Shown: piece by piece, positions 1 through 11,976 of the stretch | How positions within the stretch are numbered: position 1 is the stretch's first letter | Layout of the letters: each line of letters starts with the position of its first letter | NCBI RefSeq assembly: GCF_932294415.1 | Contig: NC_065538.1 | Location: 41,732,843 to 41,796,842 of the forward strand | Source of the DNA: Quercus robur | Lineage: Eukaryota > Streptophyta > Magnoliopsida > Fagales > Fagaceae | Length of the DNA stretch: 64,000 nt | Direction: 5' to 3' | The notes under the pieces: model-generated | Told to the model about the DNA's origin: nothing | Databases searched by the model: none | Seen by the model: only the letters and a program-made list of their open reading frames with translations | Program-made: the position numbers and the translations under genes

Positions 1-186
1 TCGAGTGTAGGACAACCTTTTTTTATTTTTTATTTTTCAAAATTTTGATGAGTCAGCTACCTTTGTATAAACCCTTCGCTAATTGTGAATGCAAAAAGGA
101 GGGTTCCAAAAGGGTATGGTCCCAATAATTACCGTTTATCAGTCTTGGGCTGGACTGAAGTCCAAAGGCCCATAGACCCAGCCTAA

Positions 187-210
187 AGAGAGAGAGAGAG
201 AGAGAGAGAG
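187..210. repeat. (GA)n microsatellite
   Basis: A run of about twelve GA units followed by an A-rich stretch. It lies in non-coding sequence downstream of the L21 pseudogene. I see nothing else recognisable in 1-322. Confidence 0.9.
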
Positions 211-322
211 AAAAAAAGGAAAGTGCTGCACAGGTACAAGGACATCTCTGATCATGCAGGGTACTAACTACATAATGGTATTCACTACACATGAATCACA
301 ACTCACAAGACAAGCACATCTC

Positions 323-715
323 TGCAATCTAAGAACCAGTTTCAGCTAATGAAATTGAATTATAAGACAAGACAGACATGCAACTTTTGACTTTAGCAGA
401 TTTAAAATTTAAAGCAAGGCACAAGTTATGACTATTGTGAATAGTACAAGAATCAAATAAGTGCCATTTTAAAAAAGAATCAAGATGTACCTCACAAGGT
501 GGCAACCACATGCAATCTTAAGAACCAGTTTCAGTTTATGAGATTGAATTATAGTCTGACTTTGATATAAGACATTAGAGACTTGCAACTTTTGACTTTA
601 GCAGATTTAAAATCAACGCAAGGTACACGTTATGATAATTATGCAATAGCACAATAAACAAACGAGTGCCATTTCAAAAAGATACAAGGTGCACCTCACA
701 AGGTGGCAACCACAT
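323..715. repeat. Two-copy tandem duplication, about 190 bp each
   Basis: Copy 1 starts at 323 and copy 2 at 511. Both run from GCAATCT-AAGAACCAGTTTCAG through GACTTTAGCAGATTTAAAAT to CCTCACAAGGTGGCAACC. The copies differ by scattered substitutions and small indels, so the duplication is not recent. No coding potential is visible. The rest of the interval to 1072 holds nothing I can name. Confidence 0.8.
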
Positions 716-1072
716 CCACAGTGTCAATATATGATTTAGATTGCTAGAGTTTGGAAAAATCTATGAGCAAAGATATGATTCTTTAAGACCACGGTAACAT
801 CTCTGTTTGGGAACAGAAGTAGGTGATTCTACAGTAGGTTTCATGAATCAAACTACCAAGTACAAAGATACCCAAAAAAATAGGCAACCAGTCCTACTAG
901 TCGTGCCCAATTTGGTGGTATGATTATCTGCCTGACATGACATCCAAGATGTAAATGGAGCAAATTAGGAATGGAATCATGCTCATCCTAAAGGATTAAC
1001 AAGTCAAAACTCAGGAGTTATAAGCATGGATGGCCTTTATTGTCGATGTATAGCCATGGGAAAAATCGCCCC

Positions 1073-4000
1073 TTAAGCAGCAACTGCAACCTTTCCTGGC
1101 TTCTTCCCAGCAGCCTTTGAAGGCTTCCCAGTGTTTGTTTTCTCCGGTTTCTCAATTCCTTGAATATCAGTTATCCTTAATTTAGTCAGTTCCTGTAAAG
1201 GAGAAGCATGGGTCAAGAAAAATTATCAGCGTGAGGTAGCGGAAAACAATTGTTTAGAGAATAGATTTGAGAAATACCTGACGACGAACTTAGGTGCGGC
1301 AATAATTCTTCCTTCTCTTTTTCTTGAATATAATTACCTTTGCATCTAATGCCTGAGAGAGAGAGAAACATGAGAAAAATATAAAGTTCCTACAAAAAAG
1401 AGAAGCTGTAACTTTTTCAGTGATTCACAAAAGCCATATGAGTTTGGTGCCAGCAAATTTAAAAGGAGAAAGTGAATAGACAACTATAATGTCTATAAAC
1501 ACAGTGATCGCAAGAACAATTTTCTTCATAGAAAAATTAATTATTATCATTGTGATATATATATAAAACTTTACTAGGACAATGATGTAACATGGGGTTA
1601 TATTAGGAGATCTGCATACATTTTCTAATTGCCTTGCATTTTATAATTTTTCAACTTGTACCAACACCAGTAGGTAGTGGTTTAGGAGGTTTCTTGGGCA
1701 TTCAAAACCAGCACCCCTCCATCCATCACTAGTTTGGGGAATATACCCTGCTTGTATTTGGCCATTTGGCTTATCATATTTTTTTAACTTTCAAGTAGTC
1801 CACCTAGCAATTTCATATCAAGTTGAAGATTATGCAAAAGCACATTATTGGCAAGCATAGAAGCCAACCCCAAGCATTATGGCATGGATTACAGGATAGC
1901 AATTTCAAGATAACCAGTACTTTGCTTGATATAAAATTTGAATAATCCCAATTTTATTTCTTGATTTCCCCCTGTTATAGAGTTGGGACTTGGGATCATA
2001 ATCACAACTTAGCATATAACATGGCAGTTAGTTTTCATTTAATTTGTGAAGCTAGATAAACTCTGGCTACTATTTCTTTCTCTTTGTATTGCAGTCCATT
2101 TAGACAGAAAGTTCTTCCTGGAAAAGTTTGTTCAGACCTTTTTAAGAGGCTTCATGTATCAAAATGGATATCTTTCTCTGAACTCAAATATAATGACTGC
2201 CTCTTCGGAATTAACTCTTCAAATTTGAAATTCCACTTATCCTAATGAAATAATTTTGCAAGAAATGTATCCCATGAAACAAACATGATTGCAAAAATTA
2301 CATACAAATGAAAACACATATGCTGGATGAGAGAGAGAGCGAAGATTAGTGTCACACTCACATGCACTTCAACAACTGCACGAACAGCTGCATCTGGTAA
2401 TAAGACAAATAATGGTCTCACTACTAGAGCCAAGCAAAAGAACCTTGTTCAAAATTAACTGCAACAGAAAGAGATGGAAGAATTAATAAAGAAATCACTT
2501 TTTTGAAAGAAAAAGATAGGTTATTGAATTTTTGTTGGGAAAGTAAACTACATATAGCTTCCCAGCAAACTATAGAAGACTACACAATTGAAATCAATGC
2601 AATCTCAAATCCATCCCAATACCATCTTGGATTCAAAAAATGCCTTCAATCACATCTCCTTTGTTAAGGTAGAGAAAGCATGGACCATAAAGCTATTACA
2701 TGGAAAATTAGCCCGAGCAGAAATGAACAAGGAAAATAAATGTAACTTTTTTTTATAGGTACAAGGAAAATAAATGGAAGTTTCTTTAAGCTGAATTGCT
2801 ATGTCTTTTTTTAATATATATATATAAGTAATTTGCTAAGTCTATTTTGGCTTGCTCCATCAGTTGAATGATAATATGATATACACCCAATTTGGCACCA
2901 CTTAACAAAAAATTTAATTTATTGACTTGAAAGGTCCAAAGACAGCGTAAAATGCCAATTGTCGCATTGGATAGGCTTCTAAACTTATCTTTCTTCTATA
3001 AGCAAAATTTATTGAAAAGCATTAAAAGGGGTGCAACCAGGGCCTTTTATTTAAAAAAAAATGTGAGCACCATGAGAAAGAAGGAAGCTTATTTGCTTTG
3101 GTTGTGGGCCACCAGAGAATATTGTGATCTGAAGGTTTCTAACAAGGTCATAATAGAAAGAGTATTCAGCAATATGTGAAAGAGGCTAGTCAACATGTGA
3201 AACCAGTAACCAATACCATCTAAGATTTTTTACGAGAGCTTTTTTGAAACTGGTTTACCTACAAATTAAGTTTAAGATACACTTCTATTTTTACATCTTA
3301 AACTACATTTCAGCCACTCATTTAATGAACACATTGATCCTTAGCTGTTTAACATCCAATATTACTAAGCATGAATGGTCTTCCACTTGTTTTATAAAAC
3401 TTTCTTATCTTTCTCTTCATCTATAAAGGTAAACCAAGACTAAAATATAAATCCAGTTTCCTTTCTTTGGATATATCATTTTTGTTTTCAACTTCTTTCT
3501 TTACTATGATAAAATAAAAGACAGACGAACCTATGAGGCATGAAGATCAAACCGAAGTGCTCCCTTTTTTAGCAATAAGATCTGCTTTTTGAGTCAACTG
3601 ATAAAAGAAACCAATAACAATAATCTCATCATTGAGAAGCGATTAACAATCTATCTTAACATATTGAAATACTCAATGGCCAAGAACCAAAATGATTCCC
3701 CCCCCACACTTTTGAACAAAAGCAAGACTAAACTCCCATCTATACTTCTTTAAATCCCACCAAGGAGCCATAATCCTAGGGAACAACATTTATTTTTCAC
3801 CAAACCCTATTGAAAAGAAAAATTTCAAGCAACATTCTAATGTTGTAAAGGAAAAGGTCAAGAGCACAAATCAGAACTGTTCATGCGAGTACACCACACC
3901 ATATGACATCCTATGTTAGTAGCAAATCTAGTTGCATGCTTGATGATATGTAGCAATAATGGCAAAACTTAGGTACAATTCCTTAGATGTTGTAATTTAG

Positions 4001-4350
4001 GTACCCCAATTAAATTTAACTGTGTGGCTGCATTGACCAATAAGCATAAAAAGTATTATCTTCCCTCATGGACAATCAAATTCAACTATGTGACTCTTTT
4101 TTTTATATATAGGTATGGTGAAAAAAAAAAAGAAAAAGAAATGTATGAGCATCTGAATGTAGAAGCCACATAGAGAAGTGAATTCATGGCAAGTGCAAGC
4201 ATATCTGCTCACATCAGTACCCAAAGTACTAAAAACAATTTTGGAAACGGAAAGGGCTGTATATGCTATCTATCTCAAGCACATCAGCGACACTAACTAA
4301 TTGCCTTTTACTACCCCAAAAAATGAAAAATACTCAACAAAGCTTATCAT

Positions 4351-4386
<36 letters not shown>

Positions 4387-5552
4387 ACTAGTCTAAACCT
4401 TAAACTCAGAAAGAGAGAGAAGCATATGAATAATTCTTCATAAAGATCTATGAATGAGCCCTGAAGGCCACTCTGGTGTAGGTATGTGACTCGTTGGCAA
4501 TGCAGCAACATAGTTGAATTGAATTGGGGAACTAAAGGTAGTACAGAAACTGTTTGTAAGTTTTGTCCGGAACTATAAAGCATGTTAAGTACATAACTTC
4601 TCCCTTAAAATAGTACTATAACCATTAACTCTGAATTTCCATCAACATGAGATACTTGGCAAAACCCATTACTTTTCTTTCCCTGCATGATTTATACTAG
4701 GATGCTCGGACACGGACACGGACATGGACACGGACATGGGTACAGATACGACACAATGACATGAGTAATTTTTGAAAAATTATAACATAAAATAGCAGGT
4801 ATGACACTGGTATGACATGATTACGGGACCCTAAATGAAGTGTCCGTGCATCCTAGAATTTATATGTTATGGAAATGATATCTGTGACTGCGACTATTAA
4901 TTAACAATGCAGCATTGAATTACCACCCAAAAAAAAAAAAAAAATTTTACAAAGTACAAATGAACACATAGTATTATAGGTAATCACGCAAATTCAATAG
5001 CAACACACCTTGTCATTCACCTCGTAGAATTTCAATCTCTCAGTGAAAATCGAATCCCCATTGGCCATTGCTCACCTTGAACTTGTGCGATCCAATCTAA
5101 ACACAAAAAGATAACAGATAATCAATACCCCCATAAACATCCAATGAAAAACGACAACAAAAGACGAAGAAGAAGAACCTGAACGACAGCAAAAACCGGG
5201 CCGTACGGCTTGAAAACCCGATCGAAGGGCTCTAGTGGGCCCACCAATTTGTAACCAATCCCCACCGCCTCGGCCTCTTTCTCCCCCGGAGAGTACTCTC
5301 TTCACCAATTCCAGTTCGTCCTCCTCGCTACTCCCACCCACTTCATCGTCGTCTTCGTCGTCGACATCTTCTCTATTCGATGAGAAGTGACGAGTGTTGG
5401 ACCAGCACTGGGTGTAATAGTGGTGAAAATGTGGGCGGCGAGGAAGGGTTTTAGGGGTTGGGTTTTGGAGAGAGGGAGAGGGAGAGTGGGTTTGTGGAGA
5501 AGAGGGCAGAGGCGTGGCGGGTCAAAGCGTGGAGACACCGTCTGTTCACCAT
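1073..5552 (-). pseudogene. NFD1: Mitochondrial ribosomal protein L21 (NFD1-type), disrupted
   Basis: Five exons keep the intron-exon layout of a nuclear gene for mitochondrial large-subunit protein bL21m (Arabidopsis NFD1 type): 5179-5552, 5009-5096, 2362-2458, 1278-1352 and 1073-1192. Introns have GT-AG ends. Recognisable segments are the acidic DDEDDDEVGGSSEED stretch, GIGYKLVGPLEPFDRVFKPY, IGSHKFKVSNG, DAAVRAVVEVH, ALDAKVIIFKKKRRKNY and ELTKLRITDIQGIEKPE. The frame is broken five times. Exon 1 has two frameshifts (about 5440-5470 in a C/A-rich run, and about 5294-5304 where a GA unit appears lost). Exon 2 has a 7-bp insertion (5058-5071). Exon 3 has a deletion just before the DAAVRAVV motif. 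Exon 4 has an in-frame TAA (1290-1292). The kept introns make it a DNA-level duplicate, not a retrocopy. Intron 3 (2459-5008) is AT-rich and non-coding. An active copy presumably exists elsewhere. Identity is confident; inactivity is inferred from the lesions. Confidence 0.88.
4355..4384. repeat. (AT)n microsatellite
   Basis: About fifteen AT units inside intron 3 of the L21 pseudogene. Confidence 0.9.
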
Positions 5553-5611
5553 GGATGGCTCATTGAGGTCAGTTCTGACAGAGTAGTAGTAGGGTTTTAG
5601 ATTGTTGGACT

Positions 5612-8442
5612 CGAGTAGAGTATGCACTTAAACACATGGAGCCTCTCACGTCCCCTGTCCTGACGGTTTGCCTCCTATCCTTTTTCAATCTTATTGGTTT
5701 GTTGTGGGTGATGATATTTCTACTACCGTGATGGATTGCCTTAATAATCATCATTCACCTGCTGAGGTTAATCACGCATGTATTACTCTCATCCCAAAAC
5801 TTAAGTCCTAAAAAGTTATGTGAATATAGAACTATTAGTCTCTGTAATATCATCTACAAACTGCTGTCTAAAGTTCTTGCAAATAGACTACAAAAGTTTC
5901 TGCCCCTCCTTATTCCAGAAAACCAAAGTGCTTTCTAAGCAAGAAGGGTTATCACAGATAATCTTGATGGCTTTCAAAACTCTTCACTATATGAAACATC
6001 AGTATTATGGGAAATTAGGTTTTATGGTCCTAAAACTTGATATGAGTAAGAGTAAGGCATACGACAAGGTAAAATGATCTTCCCCAGAATTACTTTTGAG
6101 GAGAATGGGCTTCCATGAGACTTGGGTTGCTTTGATGATGGAGTATATTACTACTATTTCATACTCTCTTCTTATCAATGGTGAGCCTATAGGTACTATT
6201 AGACCCACCAGAGGCATTAGGCAGGATGATCTTCTTTTGCCCTACCTCTTCCTCCTATGCACTGAAGGGCTTCATGGTTTGCTTAACAAGGCTACTACTA
6301 TAGGAAGTATCAGAGGAGTATCCATCTGCAGAAATGGTCCCCGGCTAACCCACTTATTTTTTGCAGATGATAGCCTATAATTTTGCAGGGCTTCAGTCCA
6401 AGAATGCCACCACATTCAAGGAATCCTCTCAGCCTATGAAGCAGCCTCCAACCAGCAATTCAACAGAGAGAAAACAATTTTTTTCAATAAATCTACTCCA
6501 CAAGTGATTCAAGATAGCATTATTGACTTGCTGGGAGTTTCAAAAATCAAGCAATACGAAAAATACCTAGATTTACCTTCTTTTGTGGGTCGAAGTAAAA
6601 AAGTCAGTCTTTTGTACATAAAAGAGCAAGTGTGGTCTAAAATAAAGGGATGGAAAGAGAAGTTGTTATCCCAAGCAGGAAGAGAAGTCCTCTTGAAAGC
6701 GGTGGTTCAAGCTATCCCTTCTTACTCTATGAGTTGCTTTAAATTACCAATTTCTCTTTGCCATGAGATTGAGGTGATGGTGCACAAATTTTGGTGCGGT
6801 CAAAGAGGAGAGAGGAGGAAGGTGCATTGGGTTAAATGGAGCAAACTATGTAGACCAAAAAATGAAGGGGGCATGGGTTTTCGAGAATTACAAAAATTCA
6901 ATGCTGCATTTCTGGCCAAGCAAGTATGGAGATTGATGACCAACCAGGACTCTTTTTTCTTCCACATCTTCAAAGCCAAGTTTTTTCCACACAAGTCAAT
7001 TTTTGACGCCAAGGAAAATAAGGGTTCTTGCGCATGGAAGAGCATCCTTAAAGGGCGAGATATTACAAGGAGAGGCATGCAATGGAGGATTGGAGATGGC
7101 TGTTTTGTTCGGATTTTCCATGACCAGTGGCTCCCTCACCCGAGTCATGTGAGAGTCCTTTCTCCAAATTTGGACTGTTGCCCAGACGCCAAAGTGTCTT
7201 CCTTGATTGACCATGAACTTTGTTGCTAGAAGACTGATGTAGTTGGTCGTGGTTTTTTGCTTTTTGAAGCTAACTTAGTTAAGGCAATCCCTCTAAGTCT
7301 CTCAAGAAAATCGAACGATATTTTCTGGCCAAGAACTCAGGATGGAGTGTACTTAGTCAAGACTGGATATAAACTGCTCATGGAGGGTGACGAGTTGGTT
7401 GAGTTAGGTGCATCTGACATCGAGGTGATAAAGGGTGTTTCGAATAAGATATGGCATCTCTAGGGACCAAATAGGGTTCTCTCTCTACTATGGCGTGCAG
7501 GGTCTGATTCTGCCAACCAAAGCCAACTTGTTTCGTAGGAAATTAATGTCTGAAGCTAGCTGGCCAAACTGCAAGTTTGGTCTAAAAGACATTTTTCATG
7601 CTCTTTGGTCTTGCCCATCTCTAATTCTAGTATGGTAGGTACAATTTGCAAACCTAATGAATGCAACTGGGTCTGTTCAGGTTTTATAGATGTCATTCAA
7701 CTTGCTTAACAAGACAGAACTCATGTCGATCTCTTTGCTATGATGGTATCACTGATCTGGATGAGAAGAAACAAATCTCGGGTAGGGGAGAGAGTTTTTG
7801 ACTCGGAAAAAATCCCAGCCATGGCCGGTGACTCCCTTTAGAAATTTCAGCAACTCAGACCCATCCATCCTAAGATCCTGAGGATGGCTAGATTAGTAAG
7901 GTGGCGTCCTCCCCTTCCTAGTATGGTAAAGGTTAACTTTGATGGTGCTATCTTTCCAAACAGGAACATTGCTAGTCTCGGAATTATAACCCGTAATGTT
8001 TATGGATTGGTTATGGCTGCTTTGTCACAGCAAATTCCACTACCTACCTCGGTAGAGATGGTGGAAGTGTTAGCAGCACGTTGGGCTCTCTTGTTTGCAA
8101 GGGAGCTAGGCTTTAAGAGTTTGGTTGTTGAGGGGGATTTGGAAATCATCATCAAAGCCATCAATGGTGGTGGTACTATGCTCATATCTGAGTTTGGACA
8201 CATTTTGCATGACATCCACTCTCTTGTTTCTTCATTTTAGTCTGTTTCTTTTCGGCATGTTAGACGCCTAGGCAATTGTGTGGCCCATAGGTTGGCTAGA
8301 AGATCAATTTGTAATTCTTTTCTGGTCTAGATGAAGTTTGTTCCTCCAAACATTTTTGGTTTCTACAACTATGATCTTAGTTTAATTTCTTAATAAATTT
8401 TCCCATCTTCAAGTGGCTGTTTCTCCAAAAAAAAAAAAAAAA
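5612..8442 (+). mobile_element. 5'-truncated L1-like LINE with target-site duplication
   Basis: A non-LTR retrotransposon copy ends in a poly(A) tract (about 8427-8442). It is flanked by a perfect 13-bp target-site duplication, AGATTGTTGGACT, at 5599-5611 and 8443-8455. ORF1, the endonuclease and the start of the reverse transcriptase are missing, as expected for incomplete target-primed reverse transcription. The insertion lies about 50 bp upstream of the L21 pseudogene start, in its former promoter region. Confidence 0.9.
5660..8330 (+). pseudogene. LINE ORF2 remnant (RT, zf-RVT, RNase H-like)
   Basis: The remains of a LINE ORF2 polyprotein lie in several frames. The RT part (about 5660-6410) includes LKLDMSKS-KAYDKV, a broken version of the first catalytic motif. 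It also has PTRGIRQDDLLLPYLF, where GDPLSPYLF is usual, and FFADDSL followed directly by a stop at 6379. A 241-codon open stretch (6504-7229) covers the post-RT region (GWKEKLLSQAGREVLLKAV). The zf-RVT zone follows (about 7257-7640) with DIFHALWSCP. An RNase H-like domain (7884-8330) has VNFDGAIF and SLVVEGDLE. Stops and frameshifts between the segments make it non-functional. Confidence 0.85.
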
Positions 8443-8527
8443 AGATTGTTGGACTTGAATTTTTTTTCCATTTAACTTTAAATTTCTTAGAATATTGTTA
8501 GTGGGCACATTGGCAAAACAAATTTGG

Positions 8528-9166
8528 AAAATAGCATCTCGAGTTTTAAAACTTGAGTTTAGGGTGGAACTCGAGTCTTAAACCCTCGAGTTTCGGAGCT
8601 AGGAAACACCTGACGTGGACAATTTTCCACATGGAACCACGTAGAACTTGAGTTTTAGACACTTAAGTTATGTTTCTTCATTTTCTCTTTTCTTCCTTCG
8701 TTCTCCCTATTCTTCCTTTTCTCCTTGTACCTCACCCATAGATTTATCAAATCTCAAAAACCCAAACCCAAAAATCACGATCTCGGCACTAGAGTCGCTC
8801 CCTAAGCTTGGGTTTGTTGATTTTGACACCAGAGCACACTTGGATTTGATGTTTCTATCTAGTATTGTTGCTTGGTTTCGTTGTTTTCTGGTTTGTTGTC
8901 TTCGGAAGTAGATTTGGGCTTTGAGAGTTAGAGAAATTGTTTGCCATGGTGGTCCGAAGAGAACAGGGCGAAGGGGAAAACAGAGAAGGAAAAAACATAA
9001 CTCGAGTGTCTAAAACTCAAGTTCCACTGAACTCGAGTGCCTAAAACTTAAGTTCCACGTGGATTTTAAACTCCACCTCAGCTGTGCCAACACATAGAAC
9101 TTGAGTCTTTTAGGCTCGAGTTGCTACAGTGAACTCGTGTCTAAGAGACTCAAGATGCTATTTTAC
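8528..9166. mobile_element. Fold-back / inverted-repeat element rich in CTCGAG and CTTGAG
   Basis: Both ends read inward as AAATAGCATCTYGAG followed by alternating CTCGAG/CTTGAG motifs and CACGTGG-like boxes. The left arm is about 8528-8675 and the right arm about 8995-9166 (inverted). The centre (8676-8990) looks like a foreign, gene-like segment: a TTCTTC-rich leader and a short open frame at 8648-8911 that I do not recognise. No clear target-site duplication was found, so the superfamily is unassigned. Confidence 0.6.
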
Positions 9167-9519
9167 TGAGTCATTTCTAACGCATACTAACTAATGATAT
9201 TCTCTCCCAAATGCATGCTTGTTGGAAAATTAGATCAAAGAGGTTTCTTTCGCTAAAAGTCACAACTTTTAGCAAAAAACTCTTGCTAAAAGTCACAACT
9301 TTTGGGAAAAAGGTTTCTTTTGGAACTCTTTTAACTATGTCGAGAGTGAATTTTGAAAAATCTAACCTTGTATTGGATGTATCTACTTGTAAAATTTGAA
9401 AAATATCAAAGATCAATTGATATATCATCAATCAAATGTTTAAATTTCAAGATTTTGTAATCTAAAATTGTGTAAAAAAATAAGTTTATTGATTACATAG
9501 TAAATAACATCTGTTTCCT

Positions 9520-10408
9520 AGGTAGCACAACGGATGAAAGAGCAATCACGGGTTGACACTTAAGGATGGTGGCTGACGGTGGAATATGGAAAAGGTTGTG
9601 GAGTTTGAATGTACCACCGAAAGTATGTATATTTGTATTGAGAGTATGTTCAAATATTTTATTTACTAGGGAAAACTTGCATCTCTAAAACACAAAAATT
9701 GACCCACAGTGTGAGTTTTGTTGTCAACAATTTGAGTCTGCTACACACTTGCTTTGGGAGTGTCCTTTTGCAAGAAATGTATGGGCCCTTTGCTGAGGAA
9801 AGATTTAGAAATGCTCTAACAATGCTCAAGATATCTTCATGTTATTTCGTTGGTTGATAGATAAACTTTTACAACAGGAATTGGAAAGATGGGCGGTAAT
9901 TGCGTGGACAATTTGGAATGCTCAAAATAAATTTTATTTTGAACATATCCAAACTCACCCCAAGTCTATATTTGATGGAGCACTTGGATTTCTGTTGGAA
10001 TATCAAAGATTGGTAGCTGCTTAAACAAATAATTGAATGATTTGCTTGTGCATTTCTTCGTGGTTTTTTTGTAATGTATGGCATTGGCCTTTGTGTTTGT
10101 ATTTTCTACATAATTGCTAGACTGAGAACTAGCCTTTGTAATGGTCATGGTCATTTTATGGCTTTGGCTGTTGTGTTTGTATTTTCTACAAAATTGCTGG
10201 ACTAAGATCAACTTCTGCTTTGTGTATTGTAATGGCCATGACCTTGTGGGTGTGTGTGTGTGTGTGTTTTTTCTACATAATTATCTGGTTTGTAGACTAG
10301 TTGTCGTTTCCCCTGATGGCTTTGTGTTGTTGTAATGGTCAAAGTTGTTACATGTCATGTATATTTATCATCAATAAGATTTCTACCTTTTATCTCAAAA
10401 AAAAAAAA
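9520..10408 (+). mobile_element. 3' tail of a second LINE
   Basis: Only the end of a LINE ORF2 remains. A zf-RVT-like stretch (about 9570-9790) includes LWSLNVPPKVCIF, CEFCCQQFESATHLLWECP and FARNVW. A short C-terminal part follows (9839-10024). A 3' UTR with three degenerate repeats of TTGTGTTTGTATTTTCTACA precedes a terminal A-run (about 10397-10408). There are in-frame stops. I could not find target-site duplications, so the left edge is approximate. Confidence 0.7.
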
Positions 10409-10560
10409 ATCCGTTTTGACAAAATTTTATATGCATGTTAAGAAAAAAACAAATACTTAACATAAAAAGTATACAAATCAACGGTTATATTTTTAAAATT
10501 CACACCTAATAAAAAGATATATGAGTTTGAAGGGTTTCTTTCCAAACTTGTTCCAACTTA

Positions 10561-11107
10561 GGTTGTCATAATCGAGATCCTATATAAGATCATAGCATGT
10601 ATGTGAGATCGTGAATTGTAGGATCAGATCGTGGATCATAAGATCCTACATTATTTGAAAAAAAACAAAAAACAAAAAAATGCACATTGGTATGTTAAAT
10701 AATCACATAAATTATACATTCATTCATAAAAAAACCAAAAGTTTGCATCTATTTGATGTAATTACCATACATCACTACATCAATTTGTAAGTATCATTTA
10801 AAAAGGCAAAAATCTCAAAACGTGACACTTTATTGAGATATTATTCTTTATTTGGATCCAACTGACACTCTTATCACTCTAAATTATAATATCAAAACTT
10901 GGTCTATTGAGATGTTATTTTTATTTGGGTCCAATTGAGCTTTCTGTCAAGTTAAAAAAGATTACATGATACCAAGATCGTTTGGGATCGTTAGAATCGT
11001 ACGATCCTACAGATCCTAAATGATCACAAAAATCCTTGAAAGATCCAGATTCTTTTGGGTAGGTAAAATCGTAAAATCGTAAGATCGAGATCGAGATTTT
11101 GACAACC
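10561..11107. mobile_element. GATC-rich inverted-repeat element
   Basis: The ends are inverted copies: GGTTGTCATAATCGAGATC at 10561 and the reverse complement of GGTTGTCAAAATCTCGATC ending at 11107. Both arms are packed with AGATCGTR/TACGATC-like motifs, and the AT-rich core has no coding signal. The target-site duplication is unclear. It is probably a non-autonomous DNA element sitting in or at the edge of the gypsy remnant. Confidence 0.55.
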
Positions 11108-11135
11108 ATATTTCCAGCTTTTACCAATACCAATA

Positions 11136-11343
11136 GGGTTGTGTTAACGGTGCCCGTTAACAACAAACTTTTTTGGCAGCTTTTGGCAGTAATAATAATC
11201 TTTTTGGCAGTTTTTAGCAGCTTTTGGCTTTTTAAAAAAAAAATATATCTTTTTTGGCAATTTTTTTAACAACTTTTTTCCTTCTTTTTAAGTAAGACCC
11301 ATATAGGAAAATCTTAAGAAGCACGTGCTTGTTAACATTTCCC
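11136..11343. mobile_element. Mutator-type MITE with 9-bp TSD
   Basis: A 208-bp element with imperfect terminal inverted repeats (GGGTTGTGTTAACGGTGCCC at the left, GGGAAATGTTAACAAGCACG read inward from the right). It is flanked by the perfect 9-bp direct repeat ATACCAATA (11127-11135 and 11344-11352). Nine-base duplications are the hallmark of Mutator-like elements. It is inserted in the gypsy RNase H stub and is therefore younger than it. There is no coding capacity. Confidence 0.85.
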
Positions 11344-11976
11344 ATACCAATATCTACTTGATGTCAAACTCACTAAGCTCAACGGCCCATTGGATAAGTC
11401 ATCCTGCAGCTTCCAACTTGCTCATCGCCTTCTTGAGCAGATGATTTGTCATGACATTAATGACGTGAGCCTAGAAGTAATGCCTCAACTTCCTAGAAGC
11501 CGTTATTAATGCAAAAGCCAACTTTTCCATCATTGGATATCGTCCATCTGCTCCCTTTAGCGCTCGACTGATATAATACATAAGCTTCTGCACCTTCCCT
11601 TCCACATGTGGGGACACTACTAAGTATAAATATAACTCTACATCTTGTATGGATGGACTTAGTAGGGGAATCGTAGTAAGATAGACTTTAAGATCCTAGA
11701 AGGCCTTTTGGCACTCGTCTGTCCATTCAAATGCCTTCCTGAGAACTTTGAAAAAAGTTAAACACTTATCTGTAGCTTTTGAAACAAACCTATTTAGAGC
11801 TACAACTCATCCAATGAGGGACTGGACTTCCTTGACAATCTTTGGTGATTCCATGTCCAGTATGGCTTGGATCATATCTGGATTTGCTTTAATTCCTCTT
11901 TATGAAACATGAATTCTAGAAACTTCCTTGACAAAACCCCAAAGGCATGCTTACTTGGATTCAACTTCATATTGTA

